This document shows, one piece after another, positions 1 through 6,562 of a stretch of 6,904 nt of DNA (positions within the stretch are counted from its first letter, which is position 1; every line of letters begins with the position of its first letter). Source of the stretch: Methanosarcinales archaeon (GTDB lineage Archaea > Halobacteriota > Syntropharchaeia > Alkanophagales > Methanospirareceae); NCBI GenBank assembly GCA_009618475.1, contig WJOV01000122.1, forward strand, positions 1 to 6,904, given 5' to 3'. The translations under genes and the position numbers were made by a program. The notes under the pieces were generated by a model. It ran no database searches and had not been told where the DNA came from. It worked only from the letters and a program-made list of their open reading frames with translations.

Positions 1-2
1 AA

Positions 3-440
3 TTGAAGCCAGACCTCGAAGTTGTTTTATTTGATTTGCCCCACGTTACAGAAATTGCAAAGGAATATCTTGAGCAATATGGAATGTCGAACAAGATAAA
101 ATTTATCGCAGGCGATTTTACCGAAGATGACATTGGCAATGGCTATGACATTGTTTTCGCGTCTGACGTGACAATATCAGGTACCCTAAAAAAGGTATAT
201 GATGCTCTAAATGAAAATGGTGTTTTGATTTATAGACGATGGACAATTAACGATGATAGAACATCACCTTTAACTTCCGTCCTATTTGATTTCATGCTGG
301 CAATGACGAGAAGCGAGCACCGAGTATACACCCTGGGAGAATACATCCATCTTTTGGAAGACACAGGATTCTCTATCGCACAAATTCTGGATATTTCCTC
401 TCCACAAGACCCAACAAAAATCATCGTCGCAAAGAAATAA
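3..440 (+). CDS. SAM-dependent O-methyltransferase-like protein (5' end cut off by window)
   Basis: About 145 C-terminal residues are visible. The frame is open to the left edge, so the TTG at position 3 is probably not the start. The fragment begins in the Rossmann fold: VVLFDLPHV fits the acidic end of strand beta2 with the DLP motif of family 2 O-methyltransferases. FIAGDF and YDIVFASDV follow, matching the GDF and Y-D-[IV] motifs of that fold, then a VYDALNENGVLIYRR stretch resembling 'L-x-P-G-G-x-L-I-I' and a DRTSPL segment typical of the family. The N-terminal dimerisation/winged-helix part must lie outside the window. The methyl acceptor cannot be told from sequence. The stop is only 6 nt from the permease start, so it is probably co-transcribed with the ABC importer. 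The family call is solid, the substrate unknown. Confidence 0.75.
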   Translation: MKPDLEVVLFDLPHVTEIAKEYLEQYGMSNKIKFIAGDFTEDDIGNGYDIVFASDVTISGTLKKVYDALNENGVLIYRRWTINDDRTSPLTSVLFDFMLAMTRSEHRVYTLGEYIHLLEDTGFSIAQILDISSPQDPTKIIVAKK

Positions 441-446
441 ATAAAA

Positions 447-1385
447 ATGTTGAAATACATATTAAAACGACTTCTTTTGGTATTTGTGGTGGTCCTCGGT
501 GTAACAGTAGTTACTTTTTCTGCAATGCATCTCGCACCCGGCGACCCAGCAGAGATGATTGCGGTAGCCAGGTATGGTGAGGACTTAACACAAGAGGAAA
601 TAGAATGGGTAAGGGCAACAGAGGGTTTAGATGCCCCGGTGTATATTCAATACCTGGGCTGGCTGGAGCACGTTTTACGCCTGGATTTAGGTAAGTCACT
701 GATAACCTATGAAGATGTTTTGGGAGAAATACTGACCAGAATCCCGGCAACCCTGGTATTAGCAATCTCAAGTTTAATTTTATCTCTGTTGATAGCGTTA
801 CCTGCTGGAATAATCAGTGCGATCAGGAAAAATACGATTGTTGACAATGCGTGCATGACAGGCGCATTACTTGGAGTGTCCATGCCCAACTTCTGGCTTG
901 GATTGCTTTTGATCTGGTTATTTGCTCTATCTCTCGGATTGCTTCCGAGTTTTGGCTACGGCAGCATCAAACATCTTATTCTTCCTACGATAACCTTAGG
1001 CCCATCAATGTCTGCCATCACAACTCGCCCCACACGTTCGAGCATGCTGGACGTGCTAAACCAGGATTACATAGTAACTGCAAAAGCAAAGGGGTTAGAC
1101 GAGAGAACAATATTGTTGAAGCATGCGTTGAAAAATGCCATGCTACCGGTAATTACTTTTGTGGGGTTGCAGTTGGGCTTTTTACTCGGAGGGGCCGTTA
1201 TTGTTGAGACAATATTCGCATGGCCCGGAATTGGAAGATTGTTAGTGGACTCCATATATGCCAGGGATTTTGCGTTGATTCAAGGATGTGTCTTATTTAT
1301 TGCCGTTATTTTCGCATTAGCCAACCTGGCTGTAGATGTCCTCTATGCTTACTTAGACCCGAGAATAAGGTACGAGAAAAAATGA
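447..1385 (+). CDS. ABC importer permease, DppB/OppB/NikB type
   Basis: This 312-residue membrane protein is the first of two permeases of a peptide- or nickel-type importer. The N-terminus (MLKYILKRLLLVFVVVLGV) is the usual first membrane helix of the family, followed by the HLAPGDPA motif at about residues 28-35 and an extracytoplasmic loop up to about residue 95. Further hydrophobic segments lie near 100-125, 138-168, 172-190, 232-256 and 276-302. The cytoplasmic EAA loop that docks onto the ATPases is at about 208-236 (DYIVTAKAKGLDERTILLKH). IFAWPGIGRLL and the C-terminal YAYLDPRIRY are family hallmarks. Length is normal. The ATG at 447 follows the methyltransferase stop by 6 nt with only a weak ribosome-binding site. 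Sequence alone does not separate dipeptide, oligopeptide and nickel transporters. Confidence 0.93.
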   Translation: MLKYILKRLLLVFVVVLGVTVVTFSAMHLAPGDPAEMIAVARYGEDLTQEEIEWVRATEGLDAPVYIQYLGWLEHVLRLDLGKSLITYEDVLGEILTRIPATLVLAISSLILSLLIALPAGIISAIRKNTIVDNACMTGALLGVSMPNFWLGLLLIWLFALSLGLLPSFGYGSIKHLILPTITLGPSMSAITTRPTRSSMLDVLNQDYIVTAKAKGLDERTILLKHALKNAMLPVITFVGLQLGFLLGGAVIVETIFAWPGIGRLLVDSIYARDFALIQGCVLFIAVIFALANLAVDVLYAYLDPRIRYEKK

Positions 1386-2239
1386 ACGAAACGTGGATAG
1401 CACTTAAGGAACTCGGAGAAAACAGGATGGCAGCAGTAGGGATAGTAATCATCGTCTTTTTAGTATTTGTTGCGTTTTTCGCACCTTTCTTTTCACCACA
1501 CGACCCCTTAGAGCAAAATCTGGAAAAAAGACTGCTTGCTTCCAATGGCGAATACCCTTTTGGCACGGACGAACTGGGAAGATGTATATTCTCGAGGGTT
1601 ATGTATGGGACGAGAATTTCCCTGGAAATTGGTGTTGTAGTTGTAGGAATAACCGCCTTAATTGGCACAATCCTGGGAGTCATATCTGGCTACTACGGTG
1701 GAATAGTGGATGAAATTATAATGAGGGCGGTGGATGTAGTGCTTGCTTTTCCGGGCATAATTCTTGCTTTGGTGATTGCAGGACTTTTAGGACCCGGGCT
1801 TTTCAATGTGATACTTGCCCTTGCCGTGACGCATTGGCCTGCATACACAAGACTTGTGAGGGGGATGACACTCTCCGTAAAGGAAAAAGAATTTGTCGAA
1901 GCAGCAAGAGCGTTAAGAGCCTCAAACTTCTATATTATGCGTCGTCATATCCTGCCAAACTGCATAAATCCCGTTATTGTGCTTGCAACCCTTGGTATTG
2001 CCCATACGATAATTTTTGCGGCTGCTCTCAGTTTCTTAGGCTTAGGAATTCAACCTCCAACACCTGAGTGGGGGTCAATGCTTAAAGCAGGCATCCCTTA
2101 TCTTCGTACCGCACCTTTTTTAACCTTTTTCCCGGGCATCATGATAATGATCACCGTGCTTGCTTTTAATTTCTTGGGTGATGGGTTAAGGGATACGTTA
2201 GATCCAAGGGCAAAAGAAATGATAATGATGAAGAAATGA
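1382..2239 (+). CDS. ABC importer permease, DppC/OppC/NikC type
   Basis: The second permease has 285 residues. I start it at ATG 1382, which overlaps the previous stop as ATGA. The open frame extends upstream to 1220 but that part overlaps the first permease and reads as non-homologous, cysteine-rich sequence. MNETWIALKELGENRMAAVG leads into the first membrane helix (about 17-36). FGTDELGRCIFSRVMYGTRIS (about 60-80) is the family signature before the transmembrane core. The EAA loop is at about 153-190, including FVEAARALRASNFYIMRRHI. ALSFLGLGIQPPTPEWGSML (about 215-234) and LGDGLRDTLDPR near the end are also diagnostic. Length is typical. It should pair with the upstream permease to form the membrane channel. 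Confidence 0.94.
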   Translation: MNETWIALKELGENRMAAVGIVIIVFLVFVAFFAPFFSPHDPLEQNLEKRLLASNGEYPFGTDELGRCIFSRVMYGTRISLEIGVVVVGITALIGTILGVISGYYGGIVDEIIMRAVDVVLAFPGIILALVIAGLLGPGLFNVILALAVTHWPAYTRLVRGMTLSVKEKEFVEAARALRASNFYIMRRHILPNCINPVIVLATLGIAHTIIFAAALSFLGLGIQPPTPEWGSMLKAGIPYLRTAPFLTFFPGIMIMITVLAFNFLGDGLRDTLDPRAKEMIMMKK

Positions 2240-3189
2240 CTTTATTGAGAATAGAAGACCTGCGGGTTTATTTTAATGCGAGGGGAAGAATTGTAAAAGC
2301 AAACGATGGCGTTGATTTAGAGATAGAGGAAACTGAAATTCTGGGCTTAATAGGAGAAACTGGTTGTGGGAAATCAATACTTGGAAGGGCGATAATGGGA
2401 TTGCTTTCAGAAAATGTGGAAATTGGAGGTAGAATTATTTACAAAGGAGAAAATTTATTGGAGCTTTGTGAAGCCAGAATGAGACAAATTAGAGGTAAAG
2501 AGATTGGAATGATGCTCCAGAATCCTTCCACCTCATTGAATCCCGTGTTAACTGTTGGAGAGCAGATAGCTGAGGTTTACAGATATCACGAAGGCGTTGG
2601 AAAGGAAGAAGCGAAAAAGAAAGCGGCGGATATGCTCAAATTGGTTGGAATGGACCCGAAAAGGATGGATGAATATCCACATCAATTTAGCGGTGGAATG
2701 AAGCAGAGGGTTATGATTGCCATCGGGTTAGCACTAAATCCCAGAATTTTAATAGCAGATGAACCAACTACGGGCCTGGACTCTTCGATGAAAAAACAGA
2801 TTTTAGATTTGATGTCGGGATTAATCAAAAGCAGAGACGTGAGTATGCTGCTAATAACCCATGACCTGGAAGTGGCGAAAGGAGTGTGTAACAGAATTGC
2901 GGTAATGTATGCAGGCGAACTGCTGGAGATTGCCCCTGCTGAGAAACTTTTATCTGAACCCAAGCACCCGTACACGCAAGATCTGCTGGACTCACTTCCT
3001 CGCATGGGCTTAAATCCAATACCAGGAGAAAGCCCGAGTCTCAGCTCACCTCCAGCGGGGTGTAGATTCCATCCGCGATGCAGATGTAGGAGTGATAAGT
3101 GTTCTGAAAAACATCCTGACATGATAGGGATAGAGGCAGAAACTTATGTAAGGTGTTTTCTGTACAAAAATGACAAAAGTAAAGGTTGA
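2236..3189 (+). CDS. ABC importer ATPase, DppD/OppD/NikD type
   Basis: This 317-residue ATPase starts in an ATGA overlap with the preceding permease. Visible motifs: Walker A GETGCGKS (40-47, with T where many homologues have S), Q-loop Q95 in MMLQNPSTSLNP, ABC signature FSGGMKQR (151-158), Walker B ILIADEP (171-177) with catalytic E176, D-loop TGLD and H-loop H209. The family-specific C-terminal extension is intact: KHPYT at 243-247, then a cysteine motif GCRFHPRC...C...C with C276, C282, C289 and C307 plus an extra C284. In some characterised DppD-type ATPases this four-cysteine motif holds an iron-sulfur cluster. That it does so here is inference. It should form a heterodimer with the next gene product. 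Length is normal. Confidence 0.95.
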   Translation: MTLLRIEDLRVYFNARGRIVKANDGVDLEIEETEILGLIGETGCGKSILGRAIMGLLSENVEIGGRIIYKGENLLELCEARMRQIRGKEIGMMLQNPSTSLNPVLTVGEQIAEVYRYHEGVGKEEAKKKAADMLKLVGMDPKRMDEYPHQFSGGMKQRVMIAIGLALNPRILIADEPTTGLDSSMKKQILDLMSGLIKSRDVSMLLITHDLEVAKGVCNRIAVMYAGELLEIAPAEKLLSEPKHPYTQDLLDSLPRMGLNPIPGESPSLSSPPAGCRFHPRCRCRSDKCSEKHPDMIGIEAETYVRCFLYKNDKSKG

Positions 3190-3874
3190 GGTTGAGAACC
3201 TGAAGAAATATTTTTATTCGGGAATTTTCAGGAAGAAGGTGATAAAGGCAGTTGATGGTGTGAGTTTTGAGATAAAGGAAGGCAAAACTTTGGGATTGGT
3301 TGGGGAGAGTGGATGCGGAAAAACAACAGTTGGGAGGACAATCTTAAGGCTTATAGAGCCTACGGAGGGAAAAATGCTCTTTGACGGTGAAGACATTACG
3401 AGCCTGAATGGCAGCAAACTAAAAAAATTGGGAAGGGAAATGCAGATAATATTCCAGAATCCAGAAGCATCTCTGAACCCGAGGATGAAAATCTATGACA
3501 GTATTGCTGAGCCCTTAAGGATTCATAAAATCTGTAACAAAAATGAAGAAAAAGAGGTGATTTTTGAGTTAATTGAAACTGTCAATTTAAATGAGGAACT
3601 TCTGTTCAGGTATCCACATGAGTTAAGTGGAGGGCAAATTCAGAGAGTTGCGATAGCAAGAATTTTGAGTTTGAATCCGAAATTTATTGTGGCAGATGAG
3701 CCCACTTCTATGCTGGATGTTTCAGTCCAGGCACAAATACTGAATTTGCTGAAGGATTTGCAGAAAAAATATGCGATAAGTTACCTGTTCATTTCGCACG
3801 ACCTGGAAGTGGTAGAGTGGATGAGCGATGAAATAGCAATAATGCGTAAAGGGAAGATTGTGGAGTGGAAATGA
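3170..3874 (+). CDS. ABC importer ATPase, DppF/OppF/NikE type, short C-terminus
   Basis: The second ATPase starts 20 nt inside the first, with AAGGTG upstream of ATG 3170. The nucleotide-binding domain is complete: Walker A GESGCGKT (45-52), Q-loop Q96 in IIFQNPEASLNP, signature LSGGQIQR (152-159), Walker B FIVADEP (172-178) with E177, D-loop SMLD, DVSVQAQI and H-loop H210. It ends at MRKGKIVEWK, 234 residues. OppF/DppF proteins are usually about 310-330 residues and continue through an HPYT segment and a cysteine motif; both are absent here. Shorter partners exist in NikE-like systems, so a functional short form is possible. A 1-nt shift keeps the frame open to 3977 (see findings), so a sequence error or recent truncation is the alternative. 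Confidence 0.9.
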   Translation: MTKVKVEVENLKKYFYSGIFRKKVIKAVDGVSFEIKEGKTLGLVGESGCGKTTVGRTILRLIEPTEGKMLFDGEDITSLNGSKLKKLGREMQIIFQNPEASLNPRMKIYDSIAEPLRIHKICNKNEEKEVIFELIETVNLNEELLFRYPHELSGGQIQRVAIARILSLNPKFIVADEPTSMLDVSVQAQILNLLKDLQKKYAISYLFISHDLEVVEWMSDEIAIMRKGKIVEWK

Positions 3875-3905
3875 GTTAGAAATGATTTCGGATGCGGGGT
3901 ATTAT

Positions 3906-4070
3906 CTTGACATTGTCAGATTAACCGCGGAGTTCACGGAGAACGCAGAGGAGGTAGGTTTGAGGTTTAGGTTTTAGGGTTGCTAATACCTGACAACTAA
4001 CCCCTAACCCCTTATTTTCTCTGCGAACTCAGCGTTCTCTGCGGTAAATTTGAAATGTGACAAAGTCAAG
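3906..4070. repeat. Long imperfect hairpin element, copy A (convergent junction)
   Basis: The element fills most of the gap between the stops of the ATPase gene (3874) and aroE (4087). Outer arms 3906-3918 and 4058-4070 pair at 12 of 13 positions. Inner arms 3924-3950 (ACCGCGGAG...GCAGAG) and 4019-4045 pair imperfectly, about 20 of 27. The loop (about 3963-4011) holds a G/T-rich half with TTTAGG-like runs and a C/A-rich half (CAACTAACCCCTAACCCC), which can pair imperfectly with each other. Both outer ends carry a TGACNNNGTCA palindrome (3908-3918 and 4058-4068). Left module 3908-3950 and right module 4025-4060 recur in copy B near 6563-6661. Its position suits bidirectional 3'-end formation, but it may simply be a dispersed non-coding repeat. 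No coding content is supported. Confidence 0.85.
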
Positions 4071-4086
4071 TTATATTATCCGCATT

Positions 4087-4914
4087 TTAATAACCCCGAA
4101 TCAACACATCCCTAACCACCTTCTCCATCACCTCTACCGGTGGCTCCATTTTTGTCCATATCCTGAACGAAGCGGCGCCTTGATAGACGAGCATCTTCAC
4201 ACCATCCACTATCTTTTTTACGCCCGCCCTCTTCGCCTCTCGCAATAACTTCGTGTCCACCGGATTATACACAATATCGAATACAACGAGGTCCGGGTGC
4301 ATCATATCAGCATTAACTAAAGTAGCATCTTCGTGCGGATGCATACCCACGGCAGTTGCATTTATCAATATATCCGAATCTTTGACGTGCTCTTTAAGCT
4401 CGGCATCCAAGCCAATAGAATTCGCATTACGGAGATTAGAAGCCAACTGAGCGGCTCTTTCTTTCGTCCGGTTTGCTATTGTCACCCTTGCACCTTCGGC
4501 ATCGAGATAAAAGGAAATAGCCTTTGCAGCACCGCCAGCACCGAGAATTAACACATTTTTGCCTTTTAGTTCGCCCACGGTCTCTTTCAATACCCTCAGC
4601 GAGCCGAGTCCATCGGTATTATAGCCAACGGGCGTGCCACTGCTGAAGTCAATGGTATTTATTGCACCTATTTTCTTTGCCACTACTTCTGCATCCACGA
4701 AAGAGAGCGCCTTCTCCTTCAGCGGTATGGTAACGTTAAGACCTGCGATGCCGAGACTTTTCGCTCCTTTTATCGCATCTCCAAGTTCGCCTTTTGAGAC
4801 TCTAAACGCAAGATAAACGGCATCCAGTCCGAGTTTCTCAAAAGCGGCGTTATGCATAACCGGGGAAAGGCTGTGCTCTATCGGGTCGCCGATAATGCCG
4901 TATATTTTTTTCAT
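4087..4914 (-). CDS. aroE: Shikimate dehydrogenase (NADP+)
   Basis: This 275-residue enzyme, of usual length, reduces 3-dehydroshikimate to shikimate with NADPH in the chorismate pathway for aromatic amino acids. The substrate-binding N-domain has HSLSPVMHN (14-22, S15 and S17 bind shikimate) and NVTIPLK (60-66) with catalytic K66. GAINT (83-87) and NTDG (99-102) with catalytic D101 follow. The Rossmann domain shows GAGGAAKA (125-132) and the NADP-selective NRTK (148-151). INATAVGM, DIVYNP and MLVYQGA complete the signature. It is last in the - strand gene series. ATG 4914 lies one base after the stop of a 10-codon reading frame (4916-4948) that has its own GGAGGT, so translation may be coupled; aroE itself has only a weak GGAAG upstream. 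The link to the redox genes upstream looks positional rather than functional. Confidence 0.96.
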   Translation of the reverse strand: MKKIYGIIGDPIEHSLSPVMHNAAFEKLGLDAVYLAFRVSKGELGDAIKGAKSLGIAGLNVTIPLKEKALSFVDAEVVAKKIGAINTIDFSSGTPVGYNTDGLGSLRVLKETVGELKGKNVLILGAGGAAKAISFYLDAEGARVTIANRTKERAAQLASNLRNANSIGLDAELKEHVKDSDILINATAVGMHPHEDATLVNADMMHPDLVVFDIVYNPVDTKLLREAKRAGVKKIVDGVKMLVYQGAASFRIWTKMEPPVEVMEKVVRDVLIRGY

Positions 4915-4915
4915 G

Positions 4916-5008
4916 TTACGTTGTCTCTTCCTTTTCTGTTGGATTCATACTACCTCCTTTTTGAAATGATTCCGCACAGCTATTGACACACCCGGAAACG
5001 CCAATTTT
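4916..5008 (-). pseudogene. Out-of-frame siroheme/[4Fe-4S] motif of the truncated reductase
   Basis: Read in the frame 2 nt off from the half-domain ORF, this stretch gives KIGVSGCVNSCAESFQKGG followed by SMNPTEKEETT and a stop at 4916-4918. The first part matches the classical siroheme and [4Fe-4S] ligand motif of nitrite/sulfite reductases (K-[IM]-[GA]-V-S-G-C-x-N-x-C-A-E). In intact relatives about 50-60 residues, including the first cysteine pair, separate TSAQRI from this motif; here they are next to each other and out of frame. The same frame has a TAG upstream, so it is not an independent gene. An internal deletion whose length is not a multiple of three explains both halves. The end of this frame is a 10-codon ORF (4948-4916) starting at an ATGA overlap. 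Confidence 0.6.
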
Positions 5009-5193
5009 ATTCTCTGCGCAGAGGTCAACTTTAATGCTTTGGCATTGTATTTCTCCGCGACATCTGCTATTCTTCTAAGTGTGGAAGGCTCGCAAATTCC
5101 TCCCGCTATATGCGGCGCAATAGCATACGTTTCATAATCCCGCTGGACAATTGCACCTTTATCCAACAGGTCCTTCTTCTTTTCTTCACCCAT
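4945..5193 (-). CDS. Nitrite/sulfite reductase ferredoxin-like half-domain, truncated (probable remnant)
   Basis: The 82-residue ORF starts at ATG 5193, overlapping the flavodiiron stop by 8 nt, with AAGGAG upstream. Residues about 12-62 match the NIR/SIR ferredoxin-like half-domain: GAIVQRDYETYAIAPHIAGG, a 'LRRIADVAEKYNAKALKLTSAQRI' type ending with the conserved TSAQRI. Family proteins normally run to about 200 residues or more, continuing to a four-cysteine siroheme/[4Fe-4S] site. Here the last 20 residues (LAFPGVSIAVRNHFKKEVV) resemble nothing in the family, and the expected cysteine motif is encoded in another frame just downstream. As it reads, the product has no cysteine pair for the cluster and could not bind siroheme-Fe4S. 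A stand-alone small protein is possible, but a decayed gene is the better explanation. Confidence 0.7.
   Translation of the reverse strand: MGEEKKKDLLDKGAIVQRDYETYAIAPHIAGGICEPSTLRRIADVAEKYNAKALKLTSAQRIKLAFPGVSIAVRNHFKKEVV
4952..4957 (-). promoter_or_regulatory. GGAGGT ribosome-binding site upstream of aroE
   Basis: A strong GGAGGT sits 3 nt before ATG 4948 of a 10-codon frame and about 37 nt before the aroE start. It is too far to serve aroE directly. It could load ribosomes on the tiny frame, which ends one base before the aroE ATG and so could couple translation, or it could be left over from a rearranged gene boundary. Confidence 0.4.
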
Positions 5194-6385
5194 TTTTATC
5201 CGACTGCTCCTTATGCTTGTTCACAATTTCATCTGCTAACCTATCCAAAGCTTTGAAATCCGCTTCGCTCGGGACTCCTTTAATTACAACCGGATCCAGT
5301 AATTCCACCTTTAAGTTTGGCATCATTCCCGAAAGTTGTTCCACCATCCTGCTGCCCCAACCGTAAGACCCGATGATAGATGCAAATCTTAGTTTTGGTC
5401 TCAATGCGTTTGCGAGACAAGCCGCGTAAACAACTTTCGGATGCGGACCGACCAGAACGGTGGGTGACCCAATCACAACAGTAGCAGCATCTACCAAAGC
5501 CATCGCCAATTTCCCAATATCTATTCCTGACAGATTAAACTTCTTTACTGTTATTCCCCGTTCAATCAAAGCCTCTGCGAAGTAGTCTATCATTTTCTTC
5601 GTGCTGCCGTGCATTGAGATATAAGGTATGACTACCTCATTCTTCACATCATCAGAAGTCCAATCCCTGTAAGCATTGAGAATGATGTCTGGCGTATTAT
5701 AATTATAGACCGGACCATGACTCGGTGCTATCATATCTATCTCCAAATCACTTATCCGCGCTAAGTTCTTCCTGATAGTTATTCTGAAAGGCATCATAAT
5801 CTCCGCATAGTATCGCTTGGCTGCCTCATAGACGGTTGCCTCATCGGTCACAAACAAATCGCTGGTTGCGAGATGCGAGCCGAGAAAATCGCATGTAAAA
5901 AGTATCTTGTCTTCTCTTAGATATGTCAGCATCGTCTCTGGCCAGTGAACCCACGGTGCATGGATGAACTCCAGCGTTTTGTCGCCCAATGACAAAGTCT
6001 CCCCGTCAGCCACTGTTATGAACTTATCCTCGGGTATTAAAAGCAAATCCATAAGCAAATCCTTACATTTCGGTGTGCAGACCACCTTAGCGCTGGGATA
6101 TAAGTCGAGTATTTTTGGTAATGCCCCCGAATGGTCCTGCTCGGCGTGATTGGCAATGACATAATCTATATCTCCAGTTCCAAGTTTTTCGAGATTTTTT
6201 ACCAGCACATCCGTCATGGTTGGGTCCACCGTGTCTATCAACGCTGTTTTTTCGATACCTTTCACCAAGTAGGCGTTATAGCTTGTCCCATCGGGCAACG
6301 GGATGAGTTCATCAAATAACCTCCTGTCCCAGTCAATTGCTCCCACTGCGTAAATGTTCGGTTTTAGTTCTCTTCTAAGACTCAT
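5186..6385 (-). CDS. Flavodiiron protein (A-type; O2/NO or F420H2 oxidase family)
   Basis: This cytoplasmic enzyme has 399 residues, the normal length of a two-domain flavodiiron protein. The metallo-beta-lactamase domain (about 1-250) keeps all diiron ligands: H80, E82 and D84 in HAEQDHSGA, H147 in WVHWPET, D166 in FTCDFLGSH and H223 in APSHGP. The flavodoxin domain (about 252-395) has the FMN phosphate loop SMHGSTKKM (258-265), GSPTVLVGPHP (307-316) and GSYGWGSRM (339-347). Such proteins reduce O2 to water or NO to N2O, taking electrons from rubredoxin or, in methanogens, directly from F420H2; the donor cannot be fixed from sequence. Here a rubredoxin gene ends immediately before the ATG (TAAATG) with GGAGG at good spacing, which favours rubredoxin. 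Probable role: oxygen or nitrosative stress protection. Confidence 0.95.
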   Translation of the reverse strand: MSLRRELKPNIYAVGAIDWDRRLFDELIPLPDGTSYNAYLVKGIEKTALIDTVDPTMTDVLVKNLEKLGTGDIDYVIANHAEQDHSGALPKILDLYPSAKVVCTPKCKDLLMDLLLIPEDKFITVADGETLSLGDKTLEFIHAPWVHWPETMLTYLREDKILFTCDFLGSHLATSDLFVTDEATVYEAAKRYYAEIMMPFRITIRKNLARISDLEIDMIAPSHGPVYNYNTPDIILNAYRDWTSDDVKNEVVIPYISMHGSTKKMIDYFAEALIERGITVKKFNLSGIDIGKLAMALVDAATVVIGSPTVLVGPHPKVVYAACLANALRPKLRFASIIGSYGWGSRMVEQLSGMMPNLKVELLDPVVIKGVPSEADFKALDRLADEIVNKHKEQSDKNG

Positions 6386-6523
6386 TTAATCCTCCTTCTC
6401 AAACGCTTCTTTGCCCACACCACAGGCTGGACATACCCAATCATCAGGCAAATCTTCAAATGCCGTTCCGCTGTCTTCTTCGTCGTAAATATATCCACAG
6501 ACGGAACATATCCATTTTGCCAT
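6386..6523 (-). CDS. Rubredoxin, short-loop form
   Basis: A 45-residue rubredoxin lies in a frame too short for routine ORF cut-offs. It begins MAKWICSVCGYIYD and ends DDWVCPACGVGKEAFEKED. The iron site is C6 and C9 (CSVCG) with C31 and C34 (CPACG), plus conserved W4, Y11, Y13, F22, the LPDDW segment and F41. Typical rubredoxins are 52-54 residues; the loop between the two cysteine pairs is about 8 residues shorter here, much as in the 45-residue rubredoxin of Desulfovibrio desulfuricans. ATG 6523 has GGAGGT 9 nt upstream; a nearer ATG (6530) is out of frame and leads to an early stop. The TAA stop abuts the flavodiiron ATG without a gap, so the two are co-translated. Role: one-electron carrier, most likely to the flavodiiron protein. 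Confidence 0.95.
   Translation of the reverse strand: MAKWICSVCGYIYDEEDSGTAFEDLPDDWVCPACGVGKEAFEKED
6391..6395 (-). promoter_or_regulatory. Ribosome-binding site of the flavodiiron gene
   Basis: GGAGG within the last codons of rubredoxin, 5 nt before ATG 6385. It supports that start and shows the flavodiiron gene is translated from the same message as rubredoxin. Confidence 0.75.
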
Positions 6524-6532
6524 TTTTCATCT

Positions 6533-6538
6533 ACCTCC
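6533..6538 (-). promoter_or_regulatory. Ribosome-binding site of rubredoxin
   Basis: GGAGGT lies 9 nt before ATG 6523. It decides the rubredoxin start against the upstream out-of-frame ATG at 6530. Confidence 0.8.
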
Positions 6539-6562
6539 TTTTTATTAGGAATACCTTCCTTC

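Noticed and set aside
230..460. Antisense frames over the methyltransferase and importer genes (for example 230-460, 511-771, 1306-1683 and 2682-3122, - strand).
   Set aside because: Each overlaps a gene with clear family motifs on the other strand and shows no recognisable domain.
1220..1381. 54-codon N-terminal extension of the second permease.
   Set aside because: It overlaps the end of the first permease in another frame, is cysteine-rich and unlike the family; the ATGA start at 1382 gives the normal length and N-terminus.
3906..4070. CRISPR-like array or telomere-like repeat at the convergent junction.
   Set aside because: There are only two inverted arms and no regularly spaced direct repeats; the TTTAGG-like runs are few and irregular and pair with the CTAACCCC half.
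5012..5023. Perfect palindrome CTCTGCGCAGAG, sharing its CTCTGCG core with the two hairpin elements.
   Set aside because: It lies inside codons for the family-conserved TSAQRI motif of the half-domain, so coding explains it; the rest of the repeat modules is absent.
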